Positions 1 through 11,572 of a stretch of DNA of 14,286 nt are shown one piece after another. The notes under the pieces were generated by a model. It made no database searches and was not told the DNA's origin. It worked only from the letters and a program-made list of their open reading frames with translations. The DNA lies in NCBI GenBank assembly GCA_036377055.1, contig DASUZD010000136.1, forward strand, positions 1 to 14,286, in the 5' to 3' direction. Within the stretch, counting starts at the first letter, position 1. Every line of letters starts with the position of its first letter. Source of the DNA: DASUZD01 sp036377055. GTDB lineage: Bacteria; Actinomycetota; Thermoleophilia; Gaiellales; Gaiellaceae. Position numbers and translations under genes: made by a program.

Positions 1-2097
<2,097 letters not shown>

Positions 2098-2185
2098 AGT
2101 CGTCTCACGCTCCTCTTGGTCGTTCTTGTGTACTAACTACGACAATTGAAGCGGAAAACGACGGGTCGCCGCGAACGGATTCCCG
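2098..2185. promoter_or_regulatory. Divergent promoter region between lon and the DUF1003 gene
   Basis: This 88-bp gap separates two divergent starts, so it should hold both promoters. For the rightward gene a plausible sigma-70-type pair is TTGGTC (2116-2121) and TACGAC (2138-2143), spaced by 16 bp, giving a leader of about 35 nt. I could not pick a convincing pair for lon: TAGTTA-like sequence occurs on the minus strand around 2131-2137 without a clear -35. I see no clear HAIR-type or CIRCE-type heat-shock operator. The promoter assignments are inference from weak matches. Confidence 0.35.
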
Positions 2186-2704
2186 ATGGCGACGCAGGAG
2201 GCGCACCGAGGCGGAGCGTTCGGCGCCGACAACTTCGGGCAGAAGGCCGAGGCCTTCGCGCGTTTCTTCGGCACGCCGAAGTTCCTGATCGGCCAGACAC
2301 TCGTCGTCGCCGCGTGGGTCGCGCTGAACGCGGCCGTCGTGGCGCTCCGGTGGGACCCGTATCCGTTCATCCTGCTGAACCTGCTCTTCTCGACGCAGGC
2401 CGCGTACGCGGCGCCGCTGATCCTGCTCGCGCAGACGCGGCAGGCCGATCGTGACAAGGAGCATGCCGAGGCGATCGATAGCCACCGCGAGGCGGTCGCG
2501 CAGCACCAGGAGCACCAGGAAGAGATGCTGATCAAGGTCGCGCACAAGCTGGAAGAGCTCCTGGGCGAGAACACCGAGCTGACGCGGCAGGACAAGGAGC
2601 TGACCGAGTCGGTCGTCGCGCTGACGAAGGAGATCCACGGCCGCGTCCTCGGCGGCGCGGGAGGGTCAGGCCCGAGCGCCGGCGAGGGTCCCGTCAGCTC
2701 GTAG
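2186..2704 (+). CDS. DUF1003 family small membrane protein
   Basis: This 172-residue protein matches the DUF1003 family (no known function), recognised from the pattern W-V-x-x-N, then DPYPFILLNLLFST, then AAPLILLAQTRQADRD. Two transmembrane segments lie at about residues 33-54 and 61-82. The charged TRQADRDKEHAEAIDSHRE segment follows and continues into a likely coiled coil to about 150, ending in a Gly/Ser/Pro-rich tail. The ATG at 2186 lacks a strong Shine-Dalgarno sequence, and the family pattern begins shortly after it, so this start is reasonable. Its 3' end overlaps the convergent VOC gene by 39 bp, leaving no room for a separate terminator. Family assignment is firm; function is unknown. 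Confidence 0.85.
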   Translation: MATQEAHRGGAFGADNFGQKAEAFARFFGTPKFLIGQTLVVAAWVALNAAVVALRWDPYPFILLNLLFSTQAAYAAPLILLAQTRQADRDKEHAEAIDSHREAVAQHQEHQEEMLIKVAHKLEELLGENTELTRQDKELTESVVALTKEIHGRVLGGAGGSGPSAGEGPVSS

Positions 2705-3340
2705 CTCGAGACTCGATCCGTCGCCGAGGACAGCCTCGACGGCGTGCAGCTCGGCGGGACGACCGGTCGGGAGCCAGCCGCGCCCCGGCGGCGCGAGGAT
2801 CAGCGTTCGTGCCTTCTCGCCGACGAACGCCACGCGCCCGGGCTCGTCGAGCGTGCCGTCCCAGAGCTCGAGGCCGAGCTGCTCGATCAGCGGCCTCGCC
2901 AGCGCCTGCGGCTCGCCGACCAGGCCCAGCTCCGACAGCCCGACGAGCTCGGACGCGTCGAAGGCGCCGTCGCGGCCGCTCTCGTCGACGCCGCGGTGGG
3001 CGATCAGCTCGACGATGTTCCCGGCGGGGTCGTGGAAGTAGCACGCGAGCGCGTCCCAGTTGTCGAAGTCGAAGACGACCTCGCCGGTCTCGCGATACGG
3101 CAGGAGCTCTGTCCGCTCGCGCGCCCACTCGAGCGCCGTGTCGAACCGGTCGCCCGGAACGAGCAGCGCGAAGTGATAGAACGGCTCGCCCGGTCCCGCG
3201 CCGAACGCGAGCTCCGTCTCGCCGACCGCGAAGGACGAGCCGTCGCGCTCGAGTCCAAGCCGCTCGCCGTAGAAGTCGGCGACCCGCGCGAGCCCGGCCG
3301 CGGGCGCGTGGAGCCTGACGCGCACGAATCGCACACGCAC
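2666..3340 (-). CDS. VOC superfamily (glyoxalase/dioxygenase fold) protein
   Basis: This 224-residue protein carries the paired beta-alpha-beta-beta-beta modules of the vicinal oxygen chelate superfamily, which uses a divalent metal in lyase, isomerase, dioxygenase or thiol-transferase reactions. Visible signs are VRLHAP near residue 8, FYHFALLVP near 54, and HDPAGNIVELIAHRG near 103-116. Candidate metal ligands are His11, His56 and Glu111. The fold would be complete by about residue 118, but roughly 105 more residues follow. These contain LSELGLVGEPQALARPLIEQLG and then VAFVGEKARTLILAPPGRGWLPT, which look like a further half-module; I recall this extension in some VOC proteins. The start is GTG at 3338-3340, with only a weak purine-rich site (AGCGAGA) upstream. 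The substrate cannot be told from sequence. Confidence 0.8.
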   Translation of the reverse strand: MRVRFVRVRLHAPAAGLARVADFYGERLGLERDGSSFAVGETELAFGAGPGEPFYHFALLVPGDRFDTALEWARERTELLPYRETGEVVFDFDNWDALACYFHDPAGNIVELIAHRGVDESGRDGAFDASELVGLSELGLVGEPQALARPLIEQLGLELWDGTLDEPGRVAFVGEKARTLILAPPGRGWLPTGRPAELHAVEAVLGDGSSLELRADGTLAGARA

Positions 3341-3381
3341 GAGTCTCGCTTAACTTCGCTCCTCGAGGGCAGAACCGGCCC

Positions 3382-3786
3382 ATGCGACGCTGGACCGACG
3401 TTTTCGCGGCGCTCGCGGCGATCGCGCTGGCTGTGATCGTCGGACTCGTGCTGCGCGACGTGGACGTCTGGGGCTGGGTGATCGCCCTCGGGTTCGCCGC
3501 CGCGCCGGTCGCGCTCTACGTGGGACTGACCCGTGTGCGCACGCACCGGTCGGACCGGATCGTGCTCAGCGCCGTCCTCGCGCTCGACGTCGCGTTCTAC
3601 GCGGCCGCGGCCCCGCAGGTCGACGACTACGTGCTCGGAGCCCTGATCTTCGTCCTCGTTCCGCTCTACGGCGTCCTCGGCCTGCTCGTCGCGCTCGTCC
3701 TGCTCGTCGCCAGTCACGCCGTCGTGGACCGAATCTCGGAGGTGCGGCGCCGACGGCCGCCTACCGCGGCCGCGGGACGACCGTGA
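3382..3786 (+). CDS. Small four-helix membrane protein, unknown function
   Basis: I do not recognise this 134-residue protein. It is strongly hydrophobic, with predicted membrane segments at about residues 7-24, 29-49, 59-77 and 83-111, the last long enough to be two closely spaced helices. A short charged loop (RVRTHRSDR, about 51-59) and a basic, Pro/Ala-rich tail (RRRRPPTAAAGRP) are likely on the cytoplasmic side. The ATG at 3382 follows a GAGG about 13 nt upstream. The gene is divergent from the VOC gene, with a 41-bp gap, and its 3' end overlaps the convergent amylase gene by 26 bp. The long hydrophobic periodicity in this frame, not seen on the other strand here, supports it as real. 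Confidence 0.65.
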   Translation: MRRWTDVFAALAAIALAVIVGLVLRDVDVWGWVIALGFAAAPVALYVGLTRVRTHRSDRIVLSAVLALDVAFYAAAAPQVDDYVLGALIFVLVPLYGVLGLLVALVLLVASHAVVDRISEVRRRRPPTAAAGRP

Positions 3787-6011
3787 CGACCCTCGAGACC
3801 GCGACCGAGCCGTCGAGCGCGCGTGCGATCGCGACGACGTCGACCTTTTCCTTCCGCTTGTAGCGCGCGGGGTCGAGGAAGCCCCGGTACGGCGGCGAGT
3901 CGTCGGCTGCTACGCGCTGCCATCGGCCGCTGCCGCGCTTCGCCGCGAACGTGACCGTCACCGTCGGGTTGGCCGACGGCACGCTCAGCCGCAGGTAGTT
4001 GCTCAGGTCGTCGGGCTCGACGCGGAGGCCGGGCTTCTCCGCCGGCAGCGCCGGGATGGGCCGGTCGGGACGGAGGAGGATCGCCGAGACCGGTGGCACC
4101 GTCACCACGAGCTCGCCGTTCTCGCTCGACCCGACCGGGAAGGTCGCGCCGAAGAGGTCGTTCCAGGTCGCCGACGGCGTCGACGTGTCGAAGATGAGAG
4201 GCGCCGGGTCCGTCCCGGCGTTGAAGACCGCGACGAGCTCGGTCCGAGAGGCGCGGTCGATCCGGCTGACCGCGAAGGCCTTGCCCCTGACCGCACGCAC
4301 GACCGTCGAGCCGGTCGAGAGCGCGGGCAGCGCTGCGCGGAGCGTCCCGAGCCTGCGCAGCCGCTGCTCGATCGGATTGTTCGTCACGTCGAACGACGAG
4401 CCCGAGCCGATCGGCGGCGAGCCGAGCCGGTCCTGCGACCGCCACTCGGACACCTGCGTCGGGAACATGTCCTGGCGGGCCTGCTGGTCGCCGCCGCGAC
4501 CGATCATCCCGACCTCGTCGCCGTAGTAGACGACCGGCGCGCCGCGCAGCAGGTATAGGAGCGCGTAGCCGAGCTCGACCTGCGCGAGCAGCGCGCCTCC
4601 GGTCGCGTGCGAGCGCTGCTGGACCTGGAACGCGGCTCGGCCCATGTCGTGGTTTCCGAGGAAGGTCGGCGGCGTCGGCGCGAGCCCAGATGCCGTGCGG
4701 AAGTAGTCGTCGTCGGCGAGCCGGTTCGTCACCGCCTGCGCAGTCGAGGTTCCGGCGGCAAAACCTGTGGCCGCGTCCTGGAACGGGAAGTCGAGCACGG
4801 TCGGCAGCCCTCGATTCCGGACGAACGCCGAGAGGTCGACCGCGTCGTTCAGCGTCACCTCGCCGAAGATCGGGAAGTCGGTTGTGCCGATCGATCGCGC
4901 CGCCGCGAGGATCTTCGGCGCCCAGAGCCGGAAGAACGCGGCGTTGACGTGCTTCGCGGTGTCGACGCGGAAGCCGTCGACGTGGAAGCGCGTGATCCAG
5001 TCGGAGTAGATCCGCGCGAGCCCGTTCATTACGACCGGCTGCTCGGTGAACAGGTCGTCGAGCCCGAAGAAGTCGCCTTGCTCGAAGCAGATCTGGTTGC
5101 ACGAGCCGAAGTCGATGTTCCCGCGGTCGTGGTAGCGGAGCGGCGAGTTCAGCCACGCCGGCTTCTTCGCGTTCCGGTCCGCGGGCAGCACCGTCGGCAC
5201 GTGCGGCATGAACCGGTTCGCGAGGCACGGGAACCGCTTCGTCACGAACCTCGCCGGGTCGAAGCGCTTCCCGTGGCAGTCCCGGTACGGCGCGACGGCC
5301 GGCGAGACGTACTGCTCCGGCACCCGGACGACGTCCGCGGTGTGGTTCACGACCACGTCGAGGTAGACCTTCATGCCGAGGCTGTGGGCGCAGGCGGCGA
5401 GGTCGGCGAAGTCCTGATCGGTGCCGAGGTGCGGGTCGACGGTCGTGAAGTCGAGCCCCCAGTAGCCGTGGTACGCGGCGCTCCCCGGCGCGACCGGCTT
5501 CTGCTTCAGGACCGGCGTCACCCAGAGCGCCGTGAAGCCGAGGTCCTTGATCCGCTGGAGCCCGGTGCGCGAGTTCGTGCAGCCGCCGGTGAGGCCCTTC
5601 AGGTCGCCGCCGTGGTACCAGCCGGGGTCCGTCGGGTCGTAGCCGGTGGCGCCGCGGTCGCCCGAGAGGCCGCCGCGGTCGTTGGAGGGGTCGCCGTTCG
5701 CGTACCGGTCCGGCATCACGAAGTAGATCCGCTGCGAGGCGAGCGACGAGTACGTCGGCGGCTGGGACAGCGCCTCGAGCTCGGCGCCGGAGGGCGGCGC
5801 AGCGGATCCGCCTGCGACAGCGGCCGCCGCTGCGAGCGCGGCGCTGATGGGAGCGTTCGACCGAACGACGCTTGTGCCGCCCGCGGCACGCTGCTCGCCC
5901 CGAGGCCGCGTCCTCAGTCGCGCCGATAACGCTGTTATCGACGCTCCCTGCGTCCTTGCCTCGGAACGAGCATCGCACCGCGTGCGACGAAGGCCGTTCG
6001 GCCAAACTCTC

Positions 6012-6028
<17 letters not shown>
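3761..6028 (-). CDS. Secreted GH13 alpha-amylase family protein
   Basis: This is a glycoside hydrolase family 13 enzyme that likely cuts alpha-1,4 bonds of starch or maltodextrin outside the cytoplasm. From the GTG at 6028 it has 755 residues. The catalytic barrel begins near QRIYFVMPDRYANGD (about 99-113). Region I is DVVVNHT (224-230), the nucleophile is Asp356 in GFRVDTAKH, the acid/base is Glu390 in FPIFGEVT, and the third carboxylate is Asp461 in FLGNHD. Cys251/268 and Cys310/314 could form disulfides. The final ~85 residues look like an Ig-like accessory domain. The hydrophobic stretch ISAALAAAAAVAGGSAAP (about 61-78) resembles a signal peptide core. The 5' end is odd: residues 6-59 are encoded by structured repeat copy 1, and no ATG, GTG or TTG occurs in frame between base 6025 and the mature domain. 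The GTG overlaps the malK 3' end by 17 bp. The true start is uncertain. Confidence 0.88.
5850..6012 (-). repeat. Structured repeat copy 1 (candidate ncRNA or palindromic mobile element)
   Basis: Read on the minus strand, this 163-nt segment matches the element at 12950-13113. A 51-nt stretch (5940-5990, TTCGTCGCACGCGG through GGGAGCGT) is identical, and a second block (GCGCGACTGAGGACGCGG onward, about 52 nt) differs at two positions. The outer stem pairs 5990-6012 with 5850-5873: 22 pairs, one bulge at 5870, one A.G mismatch at 6008/5854. The apical hairpin is GCGTCGATAAC-agc-GTTATCGGCGC. Small hairpins TCGCAC-gcg-GTGCGA and GTGCCG-cggg-CGGCAC flank the central arm. Its first base is the G of the malK TAG stop. 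It occupies the 5' part of the amylase reading frame. Boundaries come from base pairing and the two-copy comparison; the class is unknown. Confidence 0.8.
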
Positions 6029-7194
<1,166 letters not shown>

Positions 7195-7202
<8 letters not shown>

Positions 7203-8958
7203 CGTGGAGCCTCCAGACGTTGAACGAGGGACCTGCGTCGGTTCCGGTCGAGAAGAGGTGCTCGAGCTCGGAGGCGCCGGCGGGCCGGAACGGATGAGCC
7301 GCGCGCTTGGCGGCGCAGAGCACGCGCTCCGAGCGCGTCTCGCGCAGGTAGACGATCGCGTCGTCGTCGGCGAGCAGGTAGCGGATGCCGCCGCGGGCGA
7401 GGGCGTCGCTCGAGCGGCGGAGCGCGATCAGCCGGCGGTAAGTCTCGAGCAGGTCGGTGTCCCAGGTCTCGGGTCGGTCCCACGGCATCGTGCGCCGCGC
7501 GTCCTCGCCCCACGCGCCCTCGAGCCCGAGCTCGGCGCCGGCGAAGACCATCGGCACTCCCGGCGTCGTCATCTGGAGCCCGATCCCGACGACCTGGCGC
7601 TCGCGCGACTCGGCGATCGTTCCGAAGCGCGGCGTGTCGTGGCTATCGAGCAGCGTCCACGAATGCAGCGTCGCACCCCACGGAACGCCGGCCCGGAAGC
7701 GCCGCATCATCGCGACGGCCGTCGCACCGTTGTGGCGAGGCGCGGGCGTCTGCGAGTAGTCGTCTTCCTCGTAGGCGTCGCCCCTCAGCCACCACAGGAC
7801 AGGACGGTTGAAGCCGGCGTAGTTCATGACGCCGTGCCAGCCGAGGCCGTCGAGGTCGCCGCGGAAGTCGTGCCCGTGCTCGGCGACGAGCAGCCGGTCG
7901 CCGCCCCGTGCGCGCGCCCAGCGTGCGACATCGGCGTTCAGGTCGACGTCGCGGTAGCGCCCAGTCATGTTCGCGACGTCGATCCGCCAGCCGTCGAGGC
8001 CGAAGCGGCCGAGCACCTCGGCCATACGCCGCCGCAGCTCTTCGCTCCGCCAGTCGAGCTTCGGGAGCGTGCGGATGCCCATCCAGGCCGCGTAGCCGTG
8101 CGCGAGCGCGTCGTCGAAGAAGTAGAAGCCGCGCTCGGGCGAAGCGGGATCGTCGCGCGCGGCCCTGAACCACTCGTGGCCGCTGCCCGTGTGGTTGAGC
8201 GTCAGGTCGCCGAGAACCCGGATCCCGCGCGCGTGGGCGCCGCGAATGAGCGAGGCGAGCGCCTCGTCGCCGCCGAGCAGCGGGTCGACGTGCTCGAAGG
8301 TCGTCGCGTCGTACCGGTGCGCCGATCCGGCGGGGAAGAACGGCGTCAGGTAGAGGGCGTTCGCACCGAGAGCCTCGATGTAGTCCAGCCGCTGCTCGAT
8401 GCCGGCGAGGTCGCCGCCGAAGAGCTCGAACGGCGTGTCCGGCCCATGCCCAGTCGGCAGCGCGTCCCATGGCCGCGGCACGGCCCAGTCGGGCAGCTCG
8501 CGCGCGGCGCCGCTCGACGCGAACCGGTCGGGGAAGATCTCGTAGACGACCGACTCGAGGTGCCAGTCGGGCCCCGGCGGCCCGAGCGCGAGGACGAAGT
8601 CGTCGGCGACCGGCGGCTCGTGCGCGCCGAGGCCGACCCCGTTCAGCCACGCGTAGCCGATCTCGCCGCCCGTGAGGAGCCAGCGGTACCGCGTCGTCGG
8701 GTTCCACGCACGGAAGCGCGCGAGCCACCACGTCTCGTCGGCGCTGTCCTCGTCGCGCACCGCCTCGACCGTCAGCTGCTGGCCGTCGCGCCCGTAGCGC
8801 AGGAAGACCTGCTCGGCCGCGGCCTCGCGCGGAACGCGCAGGCGAACGACCGCCTCCTCGCCCGGCTCGTCCGGCGCCTCGACGACGTACAGCTCCGAAC
8901 CGTCGTGGTGCGGGTCCGCGAGCAGCGTCGCCGCGCCGACCCCCGCGGTCGACGTCAT
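7195..8958 (-). CDS. Intracellular GH13 maltodextrin hydrolase (neopullulanase/cyclomaltodextrinase-like)
   Basis: This 587-residue GH13 enzyme has no signal peptide and probably hydrolyses imported maltodextrins or cyclodextrins in the cytoplasm. Residues 1-125 form a beta-rich N-terminal domain with many Trp, Tyr and Arg residues, like the carbohydrate-binding modules that precede neopullulanase-type barrels. The barrel starts at ESVVYEIFPDRFA (135-147). Region I is DLTLNHT (251-257), the nucleophile Asp327 lies in GWRIDVAN, the acid/base Glu360 in LLVAEHGHD, and the third Asp441 in LLDSHDTPR. The chosen ATG (8958) overlaps the malG stop as ATGA; reading the frame further upstream would run into malG in the wrong frame. 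A maltogenic amylase or alpha-glucosidase role is also possible, as GH13 subfamilies cannot be separated by eye. Confidence 0.9.
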
Positions 8959-9869
8959 CCCTTGACCGACCCCTGCGTGAGGCCGCTGACGATGAACCGC
9001 TGGAGGAACGCGAAGAGCGCGATCGCCGGGATCGTCGCGAGCACGACGCCCGCCGCGAACGGGCCCCAGTGCTGGCCGTACTGCTGGTCGATGTAGCCGC
9101 GCATCCCGACCGTGAGCGGGAGCTTGTCGCGGGTCGAGAGCAGGACGCTCGCGATGATGAACTCGTTCACGGTGTAGACGAACGAGAAGAGGCCTACGAC
9201 GGCGAGCACGGGCGCCGCGAGCGGCAGCACGACGCCCCAGAAGACCTGCGCGGGCGTCGCACCGTCGACGCGCGCGGACTCGTCCAGCTCCGACGGGATC
9301 GAGTCGAAGAAGCCTTTGATCAGCCACGCGTTCACGCCCATCGCCCCGCCGAGGTAGACGAGGATCAGCGCGAGCCGCGAGTTGAGCCCGAGCGGCGAGA
9401 AGATGTCGCCCGTCTTCAGGACGATCAGGTAGATCGCCACGATCAGCAGGAGCTGCGGGAACATCTGGATCAGGAGCAGGAAGAGCATCCCGAGGCGGCG
9501 GCCGCGGAAGCGGAAGCGGCTGAACGCGTAGGCGGCCATCGCTCCGAGCAGCACCGTCGAGACGGCGGTCGCGGCGGCGATCCAGAGGGTGTTCAGGTAC
9601 CAGCTCACGTACGGCGCGTCCGGGTTGTGCAGGATCTGGCCGAAGTTGTGCAGGCTCGGACGCGAGGGCCAGACGCTCGCGCTCGAGAGCGCGTCGCTGT
9701 CGTTGAACGCGGCGGAGACGACGTAGACGATCGGGAAGAGCGCGAAGACGGCCGCCGCAACGCCGACGAGGTGCCGCCACCACGTGTCCCGCAGCATTCG
9801 CCGCTTCGGCGCGGGCTTCCGCGCCGCGGTTGCGACGGCGCGCTCCGCTGCCCGCTCGATCGTGGTCAT
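8955..9869 (-). CDS. malG: Maltodextrin ABC transporter permease MalG
   Basis: This 304-residue inner permease subunit pairs with MalF to form the sugar channel. It has a basic N-terminal tail (about 1-32), a first membrane helix at HLVGVAAAVFALFPIVYVVS, then an extracytoplasmic segment, and five further helices. The EAA loop that contacts the ATPase is ELDESARVDGATPAQVFWG, about two thirds along, as expected for CUT1 permeases. The C-terminus ends in FLQRFIVSGLTQGSVKG, a classic MalG ending. The ATG at 9869 has GGAG 8 nt upstream and overlaps the malF stop in an ATGA, while its own stop overlaps the next start the same way. The tight overlaps indicate co-translation with malF and the GH13 gene. 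Confidence 0.95.
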   Translation of the reverse strand: MTTIERAAERAVATAARKPAPKRRMLRDTWWRHLVGVAAAVFALFPIVYVVSAAFNDSDALSSASVWPSRPSLHNFGQILHNPDAPYVSWYLNTLWIAAATAVSTVLLGAMAAYAFSRFRFRGRRLGMLFLLLIQMFPQLLLIVAIYLIVLKTGDIFSPLGLNSRLALILVYLGGAMGVNAWLIKGFFDSIPSELDESARVDGATPAQVFWGVVLPLAAPVLAVVGLFSFVYTVNEFIIASVLLSTRDKLPLTVGMRGYIDQQYGQHWGPFAAGVVLATIPAIALFAFLQRFIVSGLTQGSVKG

Positions 9870-11497
9870 CGGACGTTCTCCAAGGCCTTGGTCCGCCAGA
9901 ACGAGATCGCCGAGATGGTCGCGACGATGAAGAAGATCAGGATCGAGACGGCAGCCGCGAGGCCGTAGTCGCCGCCCTTCCCGGTCGCGAACGAGAGCTT
10001 GTACGTGTAGCTGATCAGGATGTCCGTGCCGCCCGCGATCGACTGGTCGTTCGCCGCCGGGCCGCCGGCCGTCAGCAGGTAGATGTTGTTGAAGTTGTTG
10101 AAGTTGAAGGCGAAGGAAGCGATCAGAAGCGGCGCGACGACGACCATCAGAAGCGGCAGCGTCACGCGCCGGAAAACCTGGAAGCGCCCGCCGCCGTCGA
10201 CGCGCGCCGCCTCCGTCAGCTCGGTCGGGATCGACTGGAGCGCACCCATCGAGACGAGGAAGAAGTACGGGAACGTGAGCCAGGCGCTGACGAGGATGAT
10301 CGAGACGCGCGCCCACCACGCGCTGCCGAAGAGCCAGGGCACGTGGATGCCGACGTGGCCGAGGAGCCCGTTGACGACGCCGAAGTCGTCGTTCAGGAGT
10401 CCCGCCCAGACGAGCAGCGCGAGCGCGCCCGGGGTCGCGTACGGGACGACGAGGATCGAGCGGTAGAGGCGCTGGAGGCGCATCCCGCGCTTGTCGAGCG
10501 CGATCGCGAGGAACAGGCCGACGGCGAAGGAGAGCAGCACCGTCAGCGACGCGAACGCGATCGTCCATGCGAACACGCGCAGGAACGGGTCGCGCACGAG
10601 CGGGTTGTGGACGATCGACGCGAAGTTCTTCGTGCCGACGCCGGTCGTCCAGCCGGGCTCGAGCTCGTCGCCGTTCGCGGCCACGAACGACCCGCGCCCG
10701 TTGTCGCGGTAGACCTTCTTCGCCCCCACCGTCGTCACGAACACGTCGCGGCGCGCGTCGTAGCGGAGCGAGGGCTCGAGGTCGGCCGCGGTGTCGAGGC
10801 CTTCCGGCCGGATTGCGGCGGCGCCTTCGGTCGGCACCGTGTACGCGTTCAACTCCTTGTCGAGCGCGAACAGCGCGGACCCTTTCACGAGCTTGTAGCC
10901 CTTCGCGCTTGTGATCGCGCCGGTCGAGTCGGTCCGGACGCTCGACTTCGGGATCGGCTTCAGCCCTTCTCGCGTGCCGATGGAGGTGGCGCCGTTGTCG
11001 GCCACCAGCACGAGCACGAGCTTCCCCGAGGAGTCCCGCGCCGGCGCCATGGCGTAGGTCTGGCCGTTCGGCGGCGCCTGGAGCGAGTTCAGCTCGATCC
11101 CGGCGATCGCCTGGCTCTTCGCGAGGATGTGCCCGGTCGAGTAGTTCGTGAAGGCGACGTCGACCGTGTAGATGATCGGCGCCACCTGGAAGGCGACGAG
11201 GAAGATCGTCCCCGGGACGAGGAACTTGAGCGGGACGGTGCGCCGCCGCGCGAGGTAGATCGCGTCGATCCCCAGCGTCGCGACGACCAGAACGCCGAAC
11301 GCAGGCCAGCGGCCCTTGTCGGCGAGCACGGCGGCGGCCCACGCCGCGAGCGCGTTCGCCAGCCCGAGCAGGACGACTTTGACGACGAGGCCGCGGGTGC
11401 CGGAGAAGGCGGCGACGAGGCGGGTCGGCGCCGCGAGGGCGGACGTCGCCGCCGACGGACGCGGGGCCTCGGCCGCGGGGACGGCCGCGGACGTCAC
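9866..11497 (-). CDS. malF: Maltodextrin ABC transporter permease MalF with large P2-like loop
   Basis: This 543-residue permease subunit forms the channel with MalG. Membrane segments lie at about residues 36-58, 64-82, 92-114, 308-330, 346-366, 398-418, 448-470 and 510-532. The ATPase-contacting EAA motif is EAARVDGGGRFQVFRRVTLP (429-448). Between helices 3 and 4 is a roughly 190-residue hydrophilic region (115-305), in the place and about the size of the P2 domain that holds MalE in enteric MalF. Gram-positive MalF proteins are usually shorter and lack it. The start is GTG at 11495-11497 with no clear Shine-Dalgarno site; it is 75 nt after malE, with a strong hairpin between. An Ala/Pro-rich cytoplasmic N-terminal tail precedes helix 1. 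Confidence 0.94.
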   Translation of the reverse strand: MTSAAVPAAEAPRPSAATSALAAPTRLVAAFSGTRGLVVKVVLLGLANALAAWAAAVLADKGRWPAFGVLVVATLGIDAIYLARRRTVPLKFLVPGTIFLVAFQVAPIIYTVDVAFTNYSTGHILAKSQAIAGIELNSLQAPPNGQTYAMAPARDSSGKLVLVLVADNGATSIGTREGLKPIPKSSVRTDSTGAITSAKGYKLVKGSALFALDKELNAYTVPTEGAAAIRPEGLDTAADLEPSLRYDARRDVFVTTVGAKKVYRDNGRGSFVAANGDELEPGWTTGVGTKNFASIVHNPLVRDPFLRVFAWTIAFASLTVLLSFAVGLFLAIALDKRGMRLQRLYRSILVVPYATPGALALLVWAGLLNDDFGVVNGLLGHVGIHVPWLFGSAWWARVSIILVSAWLTFPYFFLVSMGALQSIPTELTEAARVDGGGRFQVFRRVTLPLLMVVVAPLLIASFAFNFNNFNNIYLLTAGGPAANDQSIAGGTDILISYTYKLSFATGKGGDYGLAAAVSILIFFIVATISAISFWRTKALENVR

Positions 11498-11521
11498 GTC
11501 AGCCGCCCGCGCGAGGGGAGA

Positions 11522-11558
11522 CGACCCGGGCGCCCGGCGAGGCCGGACGCCCGGGTCG
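11522..11558 (-). promoter_or_regulatory. Strong intercistronic hairpin between malE and malF
   Basis: On the transcribed strand the stem CGACCCGGGCGTCCGGC pairs fully with GCCGGGCGCCCGGGTCG, giving 17 pairs including one T.G wobble, around a 3-nt CTC loop. It begins 14 nt after the malE stop and ends 24 nt before the malF start. No run of T follows (GTCTCCCCTCGCG), so it is not a standard intrinsic terminator. By analogy with the malE-malF REP stem in enteric bacteria, I infer that it protects malE mRNA from 3' decay or partly terminates, so that the binding protein is made in excess of the permease. Confidence 0.75.
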
Positions 11559-11572
11559 GCGAGTCGGAGCGG

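Noticed and set aside
3764..3775. Palindrome CCGCGGCCGCGG as a bidirectional terminator
   Set aside because: It has no loop or T tract and encodes part of the amylase C-terminus and of the small membrane protein; GC-rich codons explain it.
8955..11342. A single 795-residue minus-strand frame joining malG with upstream sequence
   Set aside because: The upstream part is the wrong frame of malF; the real malG starts at the ATG at 9869.
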